A DNA stretch of 64,000 bases from Cohnella silvisoli (GTDB lineage: Bacteria > Bacillota > Bacilli > Paenibacillales > Paenibacillaceae): assembly GCF_021190915.1 (NCBI RefSeq), contig NZ_JAIOAP010000001.1:186001-250000 (forward strand), in the 5' to 3' direction. Made by a program: the position numbers and the translations under genes. Below, piece after piece: positions 24,511 through 32,880 of the stretch; positions within the stretch are counted from its first letter, which is position 1, and the number at the start of each line of letters is the position of its first letter. Under the pieces are notes generated by a model, which had not been told where the DNA came from, made no database searches, and worked only from the letters and a program-made list of their open reading frames with translations.

Positions 24511-25599
24511 AAGAAACAACTTGCAGTTGGGATCGTGCTAACCTTGCTCGTTGTGCTGCTTGCTGCTTGCGGAGGTACGAAAAACAACACTGCAGAGAAC
24601 ACAGGTGCTCAGGAAATGTCGCTGACGGACATCGAAGCGAAAGCTAAAGAAGAAGGCTCCGTTGTCAGTGTCGGTATGCCGGATGACTGGGCGAACTGGA
24701 AAGATACGTGGGCGGACATCCAAACGAAGTATGGCCTTACTCATACGGATACAGACATGTCGAGTGCAGAAGAGATTGCTAAGTTCGAGGCGGAGAAGGA
24801 CAAGCCGACTGCGGATATCGGCGACGTAGGTATCGCATTCGGTCCTGTTGCAATCGAAAAAGGTGTAACTCAACCATTCAAAACTTCGCACTGGGATGAA
24901 ATTCCTGCTTGGGCGAAAGATAAAGACGGACATTGGCTTCTCGGGTATCAAGGTACGATTTCTTTTTTGACGAATACGAAATTGGTTTCCAACCCGCCTA
25001 AGAGCTGGGAAGATCTAAAAAACGGCAACTACAAAATTATCGTAGGCGATGTGACCAAAGCAGCTCAAGCTCAAATGGCTGTACTGGCTGCAGCTATCGC
25101 TTTCGGCGGTGACGAGAAAAATATCGAGCCGGGCATTGCCTTCTTCGAGGATCTTGCGAAAAAAGGCCGTATCGCCAACGTAGAAGCTACGCTTGCCAAC
25201 ATCGAGAAGGGTGAAGTCGAAGTCACAATGCTATGGGACTTTAACTCCTTGGGTTATAGAGAAAAGTTGGGTAAGGATCAATATGCGGTTTCCATCCCGA
25301 AAGAAGGCAGCGTCGTGAGCGGTTATGCGACGATTATCAACAAGTATGCTCCGCATCCGAATGCGGCGAAGCTGACTCGTGAATACATTCTTAGCGATGC
25401 GGGTCAAATCAACCTGGCTAAAGGTTATGCAAGACCGATCCGAGATAGCGTTAAGCTGCCGGACGATGTAGCTGCCAAGCTGCTTCCTAAAGAAGAATAT
25501 GCGAATGCCAAACCAGTCGGCGATTACAAGGTTTGGGAAGCGACAGCCAAGACTATACCGCAGTTATGGCAAGAACGCGTTCTCGTTCATATTAACTAA
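24496..25599 (+). CDS. ABC importer substrate-binding lipoprotein (iron/polyamine/phosphonate type)
   Basis: A 367-residue binding protein. The signal peptide ends in the lipobox LLAACGG (Cys24). The mature part has the two-lobe periplasmic-binding fold: EAKAKEEGSVVSVGMPDDWANW near 47-68, LLGYQGTISFLTNTKLV near 151-167, and PPKSWEDLKNGNY near 170-182. The shape matches extracellular binding proteins of the Fe3+/spermidine/2-aminoethylphosphonate class that work with PotB/PotC-like permeases, which indeed follow. Substrate cannot be fixed. The ribosome binding site GGGAGGAAAAGGG lies 4-16 bases before the ATG within the repeated leader. First gene of a complete four-gene importer operon. Confidence 0.85.
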   Translation: MKKGLKKQLAVGIVLTLLVVLLAACGGTKNNTAENTGAQEMSLTDIEAKAKEEGSVVSVGMPDDWANWKDTWADIQTKYGLTHTDTDMSSAEEIAKFEAEKDKPTADIGDVGIAFGPVAIEKGVTQPFKTSHWDEIPAWAKDKDGHWLLGYQGTISFLTNTKLVSNPPKSWEDLKNGNYKIIVGDVTKAAQAQMAVLAAAIAFGGDEKNIEPGIAFFEDLAKKGRIANVEATLANIEKGEVEVTMLWDFNSLGYREKLGKDQYAVSIPKEGSVVSGYATIINKYAPHPNAAKLTREYILSDAGQINLAKGYARPIRDSVKLPDDVAAKLLPKEEYANAKPVGDYKVWEATAKTIPQLWQERVLVHIN

Positions 25600-25625
25600 T
25601 CGATCATTAGCTGGCAGCAACAAAG

Positions 25626-25656
25626 GGGCGCCTTCGTCCGAGTGTCGAAGGCGTCC
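25626..25656 (+). other. Intercistronic hairpin between binding protein and permease
   Basis: GGGCGCCTTCG pairs with CGAAGGCGTCC (one wobble) around a nine-base loop; the downstream U-run is weak (GTTTCATT). Such a hairpin after a binding-protein gene commonly protects the 3' end and lowers read-through, giving more binding protein than permease. Confidence 0.7.
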
Positions 25657-25686
25657 GTTTCATTCCGTCTTAGGAGGGTGGAAGGC

Positions 25687-26607
25687 ATGAAACACAGAAA
25701 TCGCTGGGTATGGCTAGGACTTGCTCCTTTTGCGCTTATGGTGATCGCATTTCAATTTATGCCGATATTGTCCATGCTCACTGGAAGCTTCCGGAATGTC
25801 GGCGGACCCGGGCTCACGCTGGATCATTACATCAAAATCATGCATAGCGCCTATTATTTGCAAGCCATTAAGAACAGCCTTCTCATAGCCGCATACTCCA
25901 GCATAATCGGAATCGTTGTCGGACTTATTTGCGCCTATTCGATTACTCGTTTTGCCCCTGTAATTAGAGACAGACTCCTCATGTTATCCAATATGACCTC
26001 GAATTTCGCCGGCGTTCCGCTTGCCTTCGCTTATATTATCCTGTTGGGCAACAACGGGGTATTCACGCTGCTGTTCAAGCAGTGGGGCTGGAGCGTGTTC
26101 GCCGATTTCAACTTGTATAGCTGGTCCGGTCTTGTGCTCGTTTATGTCTACTTTCAGGTTCCGCTTGCCTTACTGCTGCTGTATCCATCCTTCTACGGCA
26201 TTCGCGATCAATGGAAGGAAGCGGCTGCTTTGCTTGGAGCTAGCCCTTGGCAGTTCTGGAGAACCGTAGGCCTGCCGATGCTGACGCCCGCCATCTTCGG
26301 TACGCTCGGCATTCTTTTCGCCAATGCTATGGGTGCTTACGCAACGGCTTATGCGCTTGTCGGCGGCAATTACAACTTGCTTGCTATCCGGATAGGCTCA
26401 ATGGTGGCGGGGGATATCGTGAATCAGCCGGAACTTGGCAGTGCATTAGCGGTTCTACTGGCGCTGTCTACGTTGCTGGCGGTGTATCTCAATCACAGGA
26501 TGACTAAACGATCCCAGCTATTTACCGCCGCATATGCTTCCAAATCTAGCTCCAAACGAGTCCTTTCGCGACTAACATGGGCAAAGGTGAAGGAGGAGGC
26601 ATTATGA
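25687..26607 (+). CDS. ABC importer permease, PotB-like
   Basis: A membrane protein of 306 residues with six predicted helices (about 8-28, 65-88, 98-120, 140-160, 192-215 and 245-270). The coupling motif EAAALLGASPWQFWRTVGLP near 179-198 is the EAA loop that contacts the ATPase. GGAGGG at 25673-25678 lies 8 bases before ATG 25687; a longer frame from 25642 crosses the hairpin and is rejected. The stop overlaps the start of the second permease (ATGA), so the two are translationally coupled. Confidence 0.88.
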   Translation: MKHRNRWVWLGLAPFALMVIAFQFMPILSMLTGSFRNVGGPGLTLDHYIKIMHSAYYLQAIKNSLLIAAYSSIIGIVVGLICAYSITRFAPVIRDRLLMLSNMTSNFAGVPLAFAYIILLGNNGVFTLLFKQWGWSVFADFNLYSWSGLVLVYVYFQVPLALLLLYPSFYGIRDQWKEAAALLGASPWQFWRTVGLPMLTPAIFGTLGILFANAMGAYATAYALVGGNYNLLAIRIGSMVAGDIVNQPELGSALAVLLALSTLLAVYLNHRMTKRSQLFTAAYASKSSSKRVLSRLTWAKVKEEAL

Positions 26608-27407
26608 TGACCCGGTTAAAGGCAAGCTGGACTCATCGCTCGCTCATGTTTCTGCTCATGATTTACTTGTTGATCCCCTTGCTCGCAACCGGCCTATATG
26701 CATTTGCTAAGGACTGGCAGACTACCGTACTTCCCGAAAGCTGGACCCTCGAATGGGTAGGCGAAATGTTCCAGGACCTGCGTTTTCTGGATGCGCTGTG
26801 GACTTCTTTATATTTATGTTTAATCAGCGTAGCGTTGAGCCTTGTTGTCATGCTGCCTGCCGTTTTCGTCATAACGGTGTACTTGCCTCGCTGGGAGACG
26901 TTCATGAAAGGGCTTGTCGTGTTGCCTTATGCCGTACCCGGCGTCGTAGCGGCGGTTGGACTTATTCGTACTTATTCTTCCGGTCCTATCGACATTGCTG
27001 GAACCGCCTATATTTTAATAGGAGCTTACTTTGTCGTTATTCTTCCTTATATGTACCAAGGAATTCGCAATAGCCTGCTGACCGTCTCTGCCGTTGAGTT
27101 GCTGAATGCCGCGGAATTGTTGGGAGCCCGTCGCATGAGAGCCTTCGTTACGGTCATTTTGCCTAACATTTGGCCGGGCGTGATCATCTCCACATTGCTG
27201 TCCTTCTCCGTTTTGTTCGGTGAATTCGTGCTTACGAATATGCTGGTTGGCGGACATATCCAGACGATTCAAGTTTATTTGTACCAACGGGTCGGGGAAA
27301 GCGGACATTTGGCCAGCGCCATTGCGATTTCCTATTTCGTGTTTATTCTGGCGATGTCCACGATACTCATGAAGCTTGGCCGGAAAATCAACGGGGAGGT
27401 GCGGTAG
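26604..27407 (+). CDS. ABC importer permease, PotC-like
   Basis: A membrane protein of 267 residues with six helices. The EAA-type loop reads NAAELLGARRMRAFVTVILP near 168-187. AGGAGGAGG lies directly upstream; ATG 26604 overlaps the stop of the first permease in ATGA, and ATG 26607 is an equal alternative. The following ATPase gene starts at the base after its stop codon. It forms a heterodimeric channel with the preceding permease. Confidence 0.88.
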   Translation: MMTRLKASWTHRSLMFLLMIYLLIPLLATGLYAFAKDWQTTVLPESWTLEWVGEMFQDLRFLDALWTSLYLCLISVALSLVVMLPAVFVITVYLPRWETFMKGLVVLPYAVPGVVAAVGLIRTYSSGPIDIAGTAYILIGAYFVVILPYMYQGIRNSLLTVSAVELLNAAELLGARRMRAFVTVILPNIWPGVIISTLLSFSVLFGEFVLTNMLVGGHIQTIQVYLYQRVGESGHLASAIAISYFVFILAMSTILMKLGRKINGEVR

Positions 27408-28451
27408 ATGAATGCTTCTTACTTAGAGTTGAAGGGTATTCGTAAAATGTTCGGGGATACGCCCGTGCTGAACAACGTGGATTTATCGATCCGCGAGGGT
27501 GAACTCGTCACGCTGCTTGGGCCTTCCGGTTGCGGTAAAAGCACACTGCTCCGCTGCATCGCCGGACTGACTGAGCTTGACGGAGGGCGGATTATGCTAG
27601 GAAAGCAGGATCTCGCGAATCTTCCGCCCCGCAGCCGGGAGGTTGGGATGGTGTTCCAATCGTATGCGCTTTTTCCTAATTTGACCGTTACCGAGAATAT
27701 CGAATATGGGTTGAAAATGCGCGGAGTCCCCAAAAAGGAACGTTTGAGGAGGTGCGAGGAGTTGCTCGCGCTTGTCGATCTGGAAGACAAGCGCGGCACC
27801 TACCCTCAGCATTTGTCCGGGGGTCAGCAGCAACGAGTGGCTCTCGCCAGATCGCTAGCGGTTCAGCCGAAAGTGCTATTGCTCGATGAACCTCTCAGCG
27901 CATTGGACGCCAAAATACGCAAAAACCTGCGAACGGAAATTCGCGAAATTCAGAAGCGCCTTATGATGACGACCATTTTCGTTACGCACGATCAAGAAGA
28001 GGCGCTTACGCTGTCCGACCGGATTTGCATTATGAACAAAGGCCATATTGTTCAGGATGGAACCCCCGAAGCGTTATATTCGACTCCCCGCACGGAGTTT
28101 GTCGCACGCTTCATGGGCAGCTATAACGTGCTTACACGTACGGATGCGATCCGTCTGTTCGGCGATGGCATAGGCATGGCGGAGAGCTTCGCGATTCGTC
28201 CCGAATCGGTGAGGCTGCTATCGGAGATGGAATCAGCTTCATCGATAGGCGGCAAGCGAATCGTAGAAGGAAAGATCGATTCGATTACCATACTCGGCAA
28301 TGTGATCCGATACTCCGTGGATGCCGCAGGGGTCCTGCTTACGATCGATATCTTGAACGATGGCCGCTCTCTGCGCATGGAAGAATCCGGCACGATCCGG
28401 TTGGCACTAGATCCTTCGCAATTGCTGCAATTGGAGAAGGAAGGGGCTTAA
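27408..28451 (+). CDS. ABC importer ATPase, PotA/FbpC-like
   Basis: A 347-residue ATPase. Walker A GPSGCGKST is at 38-46, the Q-loop in VFQSYALFP near 82-90, the signature LSGGQQQRV near 136-144, Walker B VLLLDEP near 156-162, and the switch histidine in FVTHDQEEA near 187-195. A C-terminal regulatory domain of the TOBE class (about 240-347) completes the family length. GGGGAGGTGCGGTAG precedes the ATG, overlapping the permease stop. It powers the importer encoded by the three upstream genes. Confidence 0.93.
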   Translation: MNASYLELKGIRKMFGDTPVLNNVDLSIREGELVTLLGPSGCGKSTLLRCIAGLTELDGGRIMLGKQDLANLPPRSREVGMVFQSYALFPNLTVTENIEYGLKMRGVPKKERLRRCEELLALVDLEDKRGTYPQHLSGGQQQRVALARSLAVQPKVLLLDEPLSALDAKIRKNLRTEIREIQKRLMMTTIFVTHDQEEALTLSDRICIMNKGHIVQDGTPEALYSTPRTEFVARFMGSYNVLTRTDAIRLFGDGIGMAESFAIRPESVRLLSEMESASSIGGKRIVEGKIDSITILGNVIRYSVDAAGVLLTIDILNDGRSLRMEESGTIRLALDPSQLLQLEKEGA

Positions 28452-28502
28452 GGAAAGTCGGTATCATCGGAGCTCTAGCCCGACTATTTTTACCAAGGGC
28501 AT

Positions 28503-28549
28503 GGGACTACCCTCTGGTCTGTTAAGACCTTGTGGTAGTCCTTTTGTTT
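28503..28549 (+). terminator. Rho-independent terminator of the ABC operon
   Basis: GGGACTACC pairs with GGTAGTCC; the loop contains a second hairpin (GGTCT/AGACC). TTTTGTTT follows. Confidence 0.88.
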
Positions 28550-28560
28550 AAAATTAATCG

Positions 28561-28617
28561 TTGACGGGTTAGCAACCATCGGTTATATTATAACCGATGG
28601 TTACTAACCTTTGGTTA
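28561..28617 (+). promoter_or_regulatory. Promoter with three TAACCNNNGGTTA operators
   Basis: The promoter is TTGACG at 28561-28566, a 17-base spacer and TATATT at 28584-28589. Three copies of one 13-base palindrome lie on it: CAACCATCGGTTA (28573-28585), TAACCGATGGTTA (28591-28603) and TAACCTTTGGTTA (28605-28617). The first two also form a perfect 14+1+14 inverted repeat over the -10. A fourth copy lies in the promoter of the TetR gene downstream, so the TetR protein is the likely binder. Confidence 0.85.
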
Positions 28618-28666
28618 CAAAAAAATTATAAGGTTAGCCAATATCACAAATGGGAGCGTGAAGGGA

Positions 28667-29242
28667 ATGTTCGCAGGACATTTTGGTTTGGCGGCAGGAG
28701 TAAGAGCGAAGGCGCCGGAAGTACCGCTATGGGCGCTTATGCTAGCAACGCAGTTGCTTGATGTGGCGTTCGTGCCGTTGTTATTAACGGGGGCGGAAAC
28801 GATGGATGATAAAGGCGGAAGCGGGTACGGGGAGCTAGTCATCCATGCGGATTATTCGCACTCTTTGTTAGGGGCATTAATCATTGCCTTCTTAGCGGGA
28901 TTACTGGCCAAAAGGATTTGGGGCGGTAAAGCGGGGCGTATAATCGGTGCCGTTGTGTTCAGCCACTGGATCCTTGACCTTGTCGTTCATCGGGCGGATA
29001 TGCCGCTCTTGCCGGGTAACCTTGGCGATTTGCCATTGCTTGGCTTCGGAGCATGGAGATTCGAGGGCGCCTCTATCGCACTAGAACTCATATTGTTAGC
29101 GGCAGGTTTTGTAATGTATGCTCGCTCAGTCCTAAGAAAGTCGTCGGATGGAAGAGGGATGAATGCGGCAATACTGTCTTCGGCCGTGCTTGGAACGCTG
29201 CTCTTATTTTCGCTTGTTACAGATGTAGCGGGCCTATTCTAA
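28667..29242 (+). CDS. Membrane-bound metal-dependent hydrolase-like protein (YdjM/DUF457 type)
   Basis: An integral membrane protein of 191 residues with about six helices. The start (MFAGHFGLAAGVRAKAPEVP), the polar HADYSHSL motif near 60-67 and the SHWILDLVVHRADMPLLP motif near 100-117 carry histidines and aspartates placed like those of the YdjM/DUF457 family of membrane hydrolases. No reaction is established for the close family. ATG 28667 is chosen because GGGAG lies 10 bases upstream; the GTG at 28658 is too near that site. It is driven by the TetR-controlled promoter just upstream and is followed by a 29-codon membrane peptide gene. Confidence 0.75.
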   Translation: MFAGHFGLAAGVRAKAPEVPLWALMLATQLLDVAFVPLLLTGAETMDDKGGSGYGELVIHADYSHSLLGALIIAFLAGLLAKRIWGGKAGRIIGAVVFSHWILDLVVHRADMPLLPGNLGDLPLLGFGAWRFEGASIALELILLAAGFVMYARSVLRKSSDGRGMNAAILSSAVLGTLLLFSLVTDVAGLF

Positions 29243-29257
29243 GGAGGATGAACAACG

Positions 29258-29347
29258 ATGAGCTTCATCGTGTTTGTATTGCTTTTCACTGTTCTTTGCG
29301 GCTGGCTGGACGCAAGATGTTCTAAGCGAACGGCAGAACGGAAGTAA
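29258..29347 (+). CDS. 29-residue membrane peptide
   Basis: AAGGAGG at 29241-29247 lies 10 bases before an ATG that opens a 29-codon frame. The peptide is one hydrophobic helix (SFIVFVLLFTVLCGWLDA, residues 2-19) followed by a basic tail (RCSKRTAERK). The ribosome binding site begins with the last base of the upstream gene's stop codon, and the stop lies just before the TetR promoter. The organised site and clear membrane helix make it a credible small protein, perhaps a partner of the upstream membrane protein. Confidence 0.65.
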   Translation: MSFIVFVLLFTVLCGWLDARCSKRTAERK

Positions 29348-29349
29348 AA

Positions 29350-29379
29350 TTGACTTGTGAGATAACCAATGGTTACAAT
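29350..29379 (+). promoter_or_regulatory. Promoter of the TetR gene with its operator
   Basis: TTGACT at 29350-29355 and TACAAT at 29374-29379 are 18 bases apart. TAACCAATGGTTA at 29363-29375 fills the spacer and touches the -10, the same palindrome found three times at 28573-28617. This makes autorepression by the TetR protein likely. Confidence 0.8.
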
Positions 29380-29413
29380 GGGGGCATGGCAAGAGAACGG
29401 AGTGAATTATGAC

Positions 29414-30031
29414 GTGGCGACCAAGCAGGAGCAGCGTTCGGAAGATACGAAGAAGAGCATTTTGTCGGCGGCGGGAGAGTTGTTCGCAAGCAAGGGCTAC
29501 GATTCCGTAACGATGCGGGAAATCGCGAAGGAAGCGGGCTGCTCGCATACGACCATTTATATTTATTTCAAAGATAAAGAAGCCCTGCTTCAGCAGCTGG
29601 CATTGCCTCCGTTGCAAGCTCTCAGAAGCCAGATGGATGCGTTCTCCATTCAGAGCGATAAGCCGGAAAAGATCCTAGAGAACATTAGCTTGACGTTCAT
29701 CGCCTTTTGTTTGAACAATCGGAACATGTATGATTTGTTTTTCAGCGTCAAATCCGTAAGAGTGGACGAAAAGGCGCCGGCCCTAGAGATCAACCAAGCC
29801 AGAAACGAGCTGTTCGGGAAGCTCACGGATGCCCTTCAAGCTTGTTTGCCGCTTGAGCCCAATGACGACCGATTGTTGACGTATACCCGGATTTATTTCT
29901 TCACCCTGCACGGCATCGTATCCACGTATACTCACTCCGAAGAAACGGTCGAACAGCTGCTAGAGCGGCTGACGTCGACTTTTCGGACCGCATTCGAAGT
30001 TTTGCTGAGCGGGTTTAGGCAGCGGGAATAA
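29414..30031 (+). CDS. TetR-family transcriptional regulator
   Basis: A repressor of about 205 residues. The N-terminal HTH is typical: KKSILSAAGELFASKGYDSV, then MREIAKEAGCSHTTIYIYFK at about residues 12-55. The C-terminal all-helical part should bind a small ligand; it resembles the TetR_C regulators of the AcrR type. The frame extends up to 29369, but a start there would lie inside the -10 and operator; GTG 29414, with GGAGTGA 8 bases upstream, gives the normal TetR N-terminus. GTG 29402 is possible too. It probably represses both the membrane protein operon upstream and itself through the repeated TAACCNNNGGTTA sites. Confidence 0.88.
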   Translation: MATKQEQRSEDTKKSILSAAGELFASKGYDSVTMREIAKEAGCSHTTIYIYFKDKEALLQQLALPPLQALRSQMDAFSIQSDKPEKILENISLTFIAFCLNNRNMYDLFFSVKSVRVDEKAPALEINQARNELFGKLTDALQACLPLEPNDDRLLTYTRIYFFTLHGIVSTYTHSEETVEQLLERLTSTFRTAFEVLLSGFRQRE

Positions 30032-30143
30032 CAGGACAGGATTAAAGCGAATAACCAATACCCTCTCGGGATTCCGTTGCGATCGTCTTTAATTTCCCGG
30101 CAACCCGGGACGCTCCTCCCATGACGCCGGGACGCCCGACTTG

Positions 30144-30164
30144 ATATTATCCGGTTGATAATAT
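30144..30164. promoter_or_regulatory. Inverted repeat before a membrane protein gene
   Basis: ATATTATC and GATAATAT are perfect arms around CGGTT, 20 bases before the coding sequence at 30185. Its position suits a repressor site. The stretch 30032-30143 holds nothing else recognised. Confidence 0.4.
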
Positions 30165-30184
30165 TGAGATGGAGGGAAATTAGG

Positions 30185-30739
30185 ATGAACATGGAACGGA
30201 TAATGAAAGGTTTGGCGCTGATTGCGATCTTAGGCGGGATAGCTCGAATTGGAATGGCCCCTTGCGCGACCATCTGGGGAGAAGACAGCATACAGGAATT
30301 ATTATTCGCATTGGTTGCATGTATTTTAATGGGGATAGGGATATTCGGCATCTATTTTCATGAGGCTCATCGCATCGGAACAATCGGCTTTATCTCGGTA
30401 CTAATGATTGCCATTAGCAGCACGATAACTACCTGTCTCGTCTGGTCGGCGATGCTAGGGGTTGGGACGGAGGATAATGATTACGTTATGCCTTTGAAGA
30501 ACATCAATTCGTTACTCGCTCTTCTTGGCATGATTGGCTTCTGCGTTCAGACGATCCGCGCGCGTATTTATCCGATATGGACGGTCGTTCTTTTTCTCCT
30601 GTTTCCGGTCATGTCCTTCATCCCGGCCGTGACGGATTGGGCAACCGCGGTATGGGGACTCAGCTATGTCGGCTTCGGTTATTACGCATATAAGAATAAA
30701 ACGATTCTTAATCGAACGTACTTTGACGCGGCTGCTTAA
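30185..30739 (+). CDS. Six-helix membrane protein of unknown function
   Basis: A 184-residue hydrophobic protein with about six membrane helices (about 8-26, 38-56, 64-84, 100-117, 125-143 and 150-166). GGAGGG at 30171-30176 lies 8 bases before ATG 30185; the ATG at 30191 is also possible. No catalytic or transport motif is seen. It stands between the TetR gene and the two-component system and has its own upstream inverted repeat. It could be a small sensor or immunity-type protein, but no function can be supported. Confidence 0.7.
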   Translation: MNMERIMKGLALIAILGGIARIGMAPCATIWGEDSIQELLFALVACILMGIGIFGIYFHEAHRIGTIGFISVLMIAISSTITTCLVWSAMLGVGTEDNDYVMPLKNINSLLALLGMIGFCVQTIRARIYPIWTVVLFLLFPVMSFIPAVTDWATAVWGLSYVGFGYYAYKNKTILNRTYFDAAA

Positions 30740-30813
30740 ATCGGGATGAATAAGGAAAGGGATCGTGTTCTTTCGGGGACTCGGTCCTTATTGGGAAGGC
30801 GGAGGTGTCTAAA

Positions 30814-32880
30814 ATGAATAGGAAATGGTATCTTATCGGCCTGCATATCTTGTGGTGGGTCATCCTATTCATGGCGCTGTCCGTCTTCGTGGTGTCGAAG
30901 TGGGAAGGTTACTCTTTGCTTCAAGTTCCGTGCGGACAATCTCCGCATTGCGATGGCTTGATGTACTTAACGGACGATACGGCGGCGGATCTGCAGGGAT
31001 ATGGTTTATCCACCTCCTTCTATAGCGGCCTGCTCGTCGTATTCATGTCGATATCCAATATTTCTTACTTGGCCATCGGGGCTTTGTTATACCGTTATCG
31101 AAGCCAGGATGTTTACGGAATTCTTGCTTCACTATTTCTGATTATCATCGGAACGATTTTCTGCTCGGACGATCAAGCGCTGCGCCCTTACCCGCTTATC
31201 TATACGTTTTTTACGACCCTCAATAACGTAGGTTCATTCTACCTGCCCTTCCTATTCTTATTTCCCGATGGCAAATTTACTCCGAGATGGACGGCGTTTC
31301 CCGCCACGATCTGGGTAACGGTTCAATCGTATCGATTTATTTACCCCGCGACGTGGGAGAGTTTGAATTGGGATCCCCTCTTCATGACCGTGCTGCTCCT
31401 TGTTACTCACGGCCCTCTCGTCTACTCGCTCATTTATAGATGCCGACGATCGTTAACCGCGTCGGAGCGCCGCCATATCAAGTGGTTTATGTTCAGCGTC
31501 CTCTGCTACGTGACCGGCGGGCTTATGCTAGCCTTGCAGTATGTGCTGCATGATGGCTTGCTCCAGCTCGTCTTTCATGTGTTTTTCTATGCCGGATTAT
31601 TGTTCTGGCCGTTCTCTATTGGCATTGGAGTGCTTGAGCGCCAATCGGAGTCCGTGTCCGCAAGGCTCAGCAGAACATTCCTTGTCTCCGTGCTAGGCTT
31701 TATTCTTGTTATGCTGTATGCCGCGACGGTAGGGGGATTCAGCATGCTGCTTCGGCAGGACGATTTGCTCGTTGCGCTAGTAGCAACGGGTATTGTCGTA
31801 GTCGTATTTCATCCATTGCACATTCGTTTGCAGCGAGGCATTAATCGTCTGGTCTATGGCGAACCCCAAACGCCGTATCAGATCCTGACGCGCCTCGTTG
31901 ACCGAATGGACAAGGTGATGGAGCAGCAATCCGTGTGGACGGATGTAGTGCGAGGAATCGCTCAAGCGCTTCAGCTTCCCTATACGGCCATAAGAATACA
32001 TGGCAGCGAGGCAAGTGAACTTGCTGCGGAGTACGGACAACAAGGCCATGATGTTACGGAAATTCCACTCCAATGGAACTCGGAGGAAGTGGGCGTTCTT
32101 ATTTTGGGTGTTTCTCGTTTGCCGGATACGATGTCGAAGGAAACGGAAGAGCTGCTGTATCACTTAGTCCGCCAAGTTAGCGTGGCCGTGCGGGCGGCGC
32201 GGCTGACGGAAGAGCTTAAGCAATCGAGAGAGCGGCTCGTTTATGCAAGGGAGGAAGAGCGGCGCCGATTGGGGCGCGATTTACATGACGGTCTCGGTGC
32301 CGGTATGGCGAGTATTCTCCTAAGGGCGGATGCCATTGCGGACCGTTACGATCATGACGCCTTACTAACCGAACAATTGAACGGCGTTCAAACCGGAATC
32401 GAAGAAGCGATATCGGATATTCGCCGCCTGGTGTATACGCTCAGACCGCCGGTTCTGGATGAGTTCGGCTTGCTCTTCGCAGTGCAGGAGCTCGCGATTC
32501 GTTATGAAGGCGCGGATTTCCATGTGTCGGTTTCAACGCCGAAGCCGCTCCCTGTGCTAAGTACCGCGGCGGAAGTAGCCATATACCGGATCATCCAGGA
32601 AGCGCTCACGAATGCCATTCGTCATGGAGCGGCCAGCCAAGTTCAAATCGCCTTCACGAAATTCGATGGTTGGCTGAAGCTTATCGTTAAGGATAATGGC
32701 GTAGGATTCCGGAAGCCTTTCGTCCCGGGTATCGGCGTTCGTTCCATGAGAGAGCGCGCGGAGGAGTTGGGCGGCCGTTGCGAATTGATCCATTCGGAAG
32801 GTGAAGGTCCAGGCACGGAGGTTCATGTATTCATTCCTTATAGGGTGGAGGCAGACAGAGATGGAATGGCGAGAGCCTGA
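30814..32880 (+). CDS. Membrane sensor histidine kinase, NarL/ComP type
   Basis: A kinase of 688 residues. The N-terminal half holds about eight to ten membrane helices with one early extracytoplasmic loop (VPCGQSPHCDGLMYLTDDTA near 37-56, with two cysteines), the layout of ComP-like receptors that often sense peptides or envelope signals. A GAF-like region (about 340-460) precedes the HisKA_3 dimerisation domain, with phospho-acceptor His491 in RDLHDGLGAGM. HATPase motifs follow: IIQEALTNAIRHG, VKDNGVGF and GIGVRSMRERAEELGG. GGAGGTG at 30801-30807 lies 6 bases before ATG 30814. The response-regulator gene overlaps its end. Confidence 0.9.
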   Translation: MNRKWYLIGLHILWWVILFMALSVFVVSKWEGYSLLQVPCGQSPHCDGLMYLTDDTAADLQGYGLSTSFYSGLLVVFMSISNISYLAIGALLYRYRSQDVYGILASLFLIIIGTIFCSDDQALRPYPLIYTFFTTLNNVGSFYLPFLFLFPDGKFTPRWTAFPATIWVTVQSYRFIYPATWESLNWDPLFMTVLLLVTHGPLVYSLIYRCRRSLTASERRHIKWFMFSVLCYVTGGLMLALQYVLHDGLLQLVFHVFFYAGLLFWPFSIGIGVLERQSESVSARLSRTFLVSVLGFILVMLYAATVGGFSMLLRQDDLLVALVATGIVVVVFHPLHIRLQRGINRLVYGEPQTPYQILTRLVDRMDKVMEQQSVWTDVVRGIAQALQLPYTAIRIHGSEASELAAEYGQQGHDVTEIPLQWNSEEVGVLILGVSRLPDTMSKETEELLYHLVRQVSVAVRAARLTEELKQSRERLVYAREEERRRLGRDLHDGLGAGMASILLRADAIADRYDHDALLTEQLNGVQTGIEEAISDIRRLVYTLRPPVLDEFGLLFAVQELAIRYEGADFHVSVSTPKPLPVLSTAAEVAIYRIIQEALTNAIRHGAASQVQIAFTKFDGWLKLIVKDNGVGFRKPFVPGIGVRSMRERAEELGGRCELIHSEGEGPGTEVHVFIPYRVEADRDGMARA

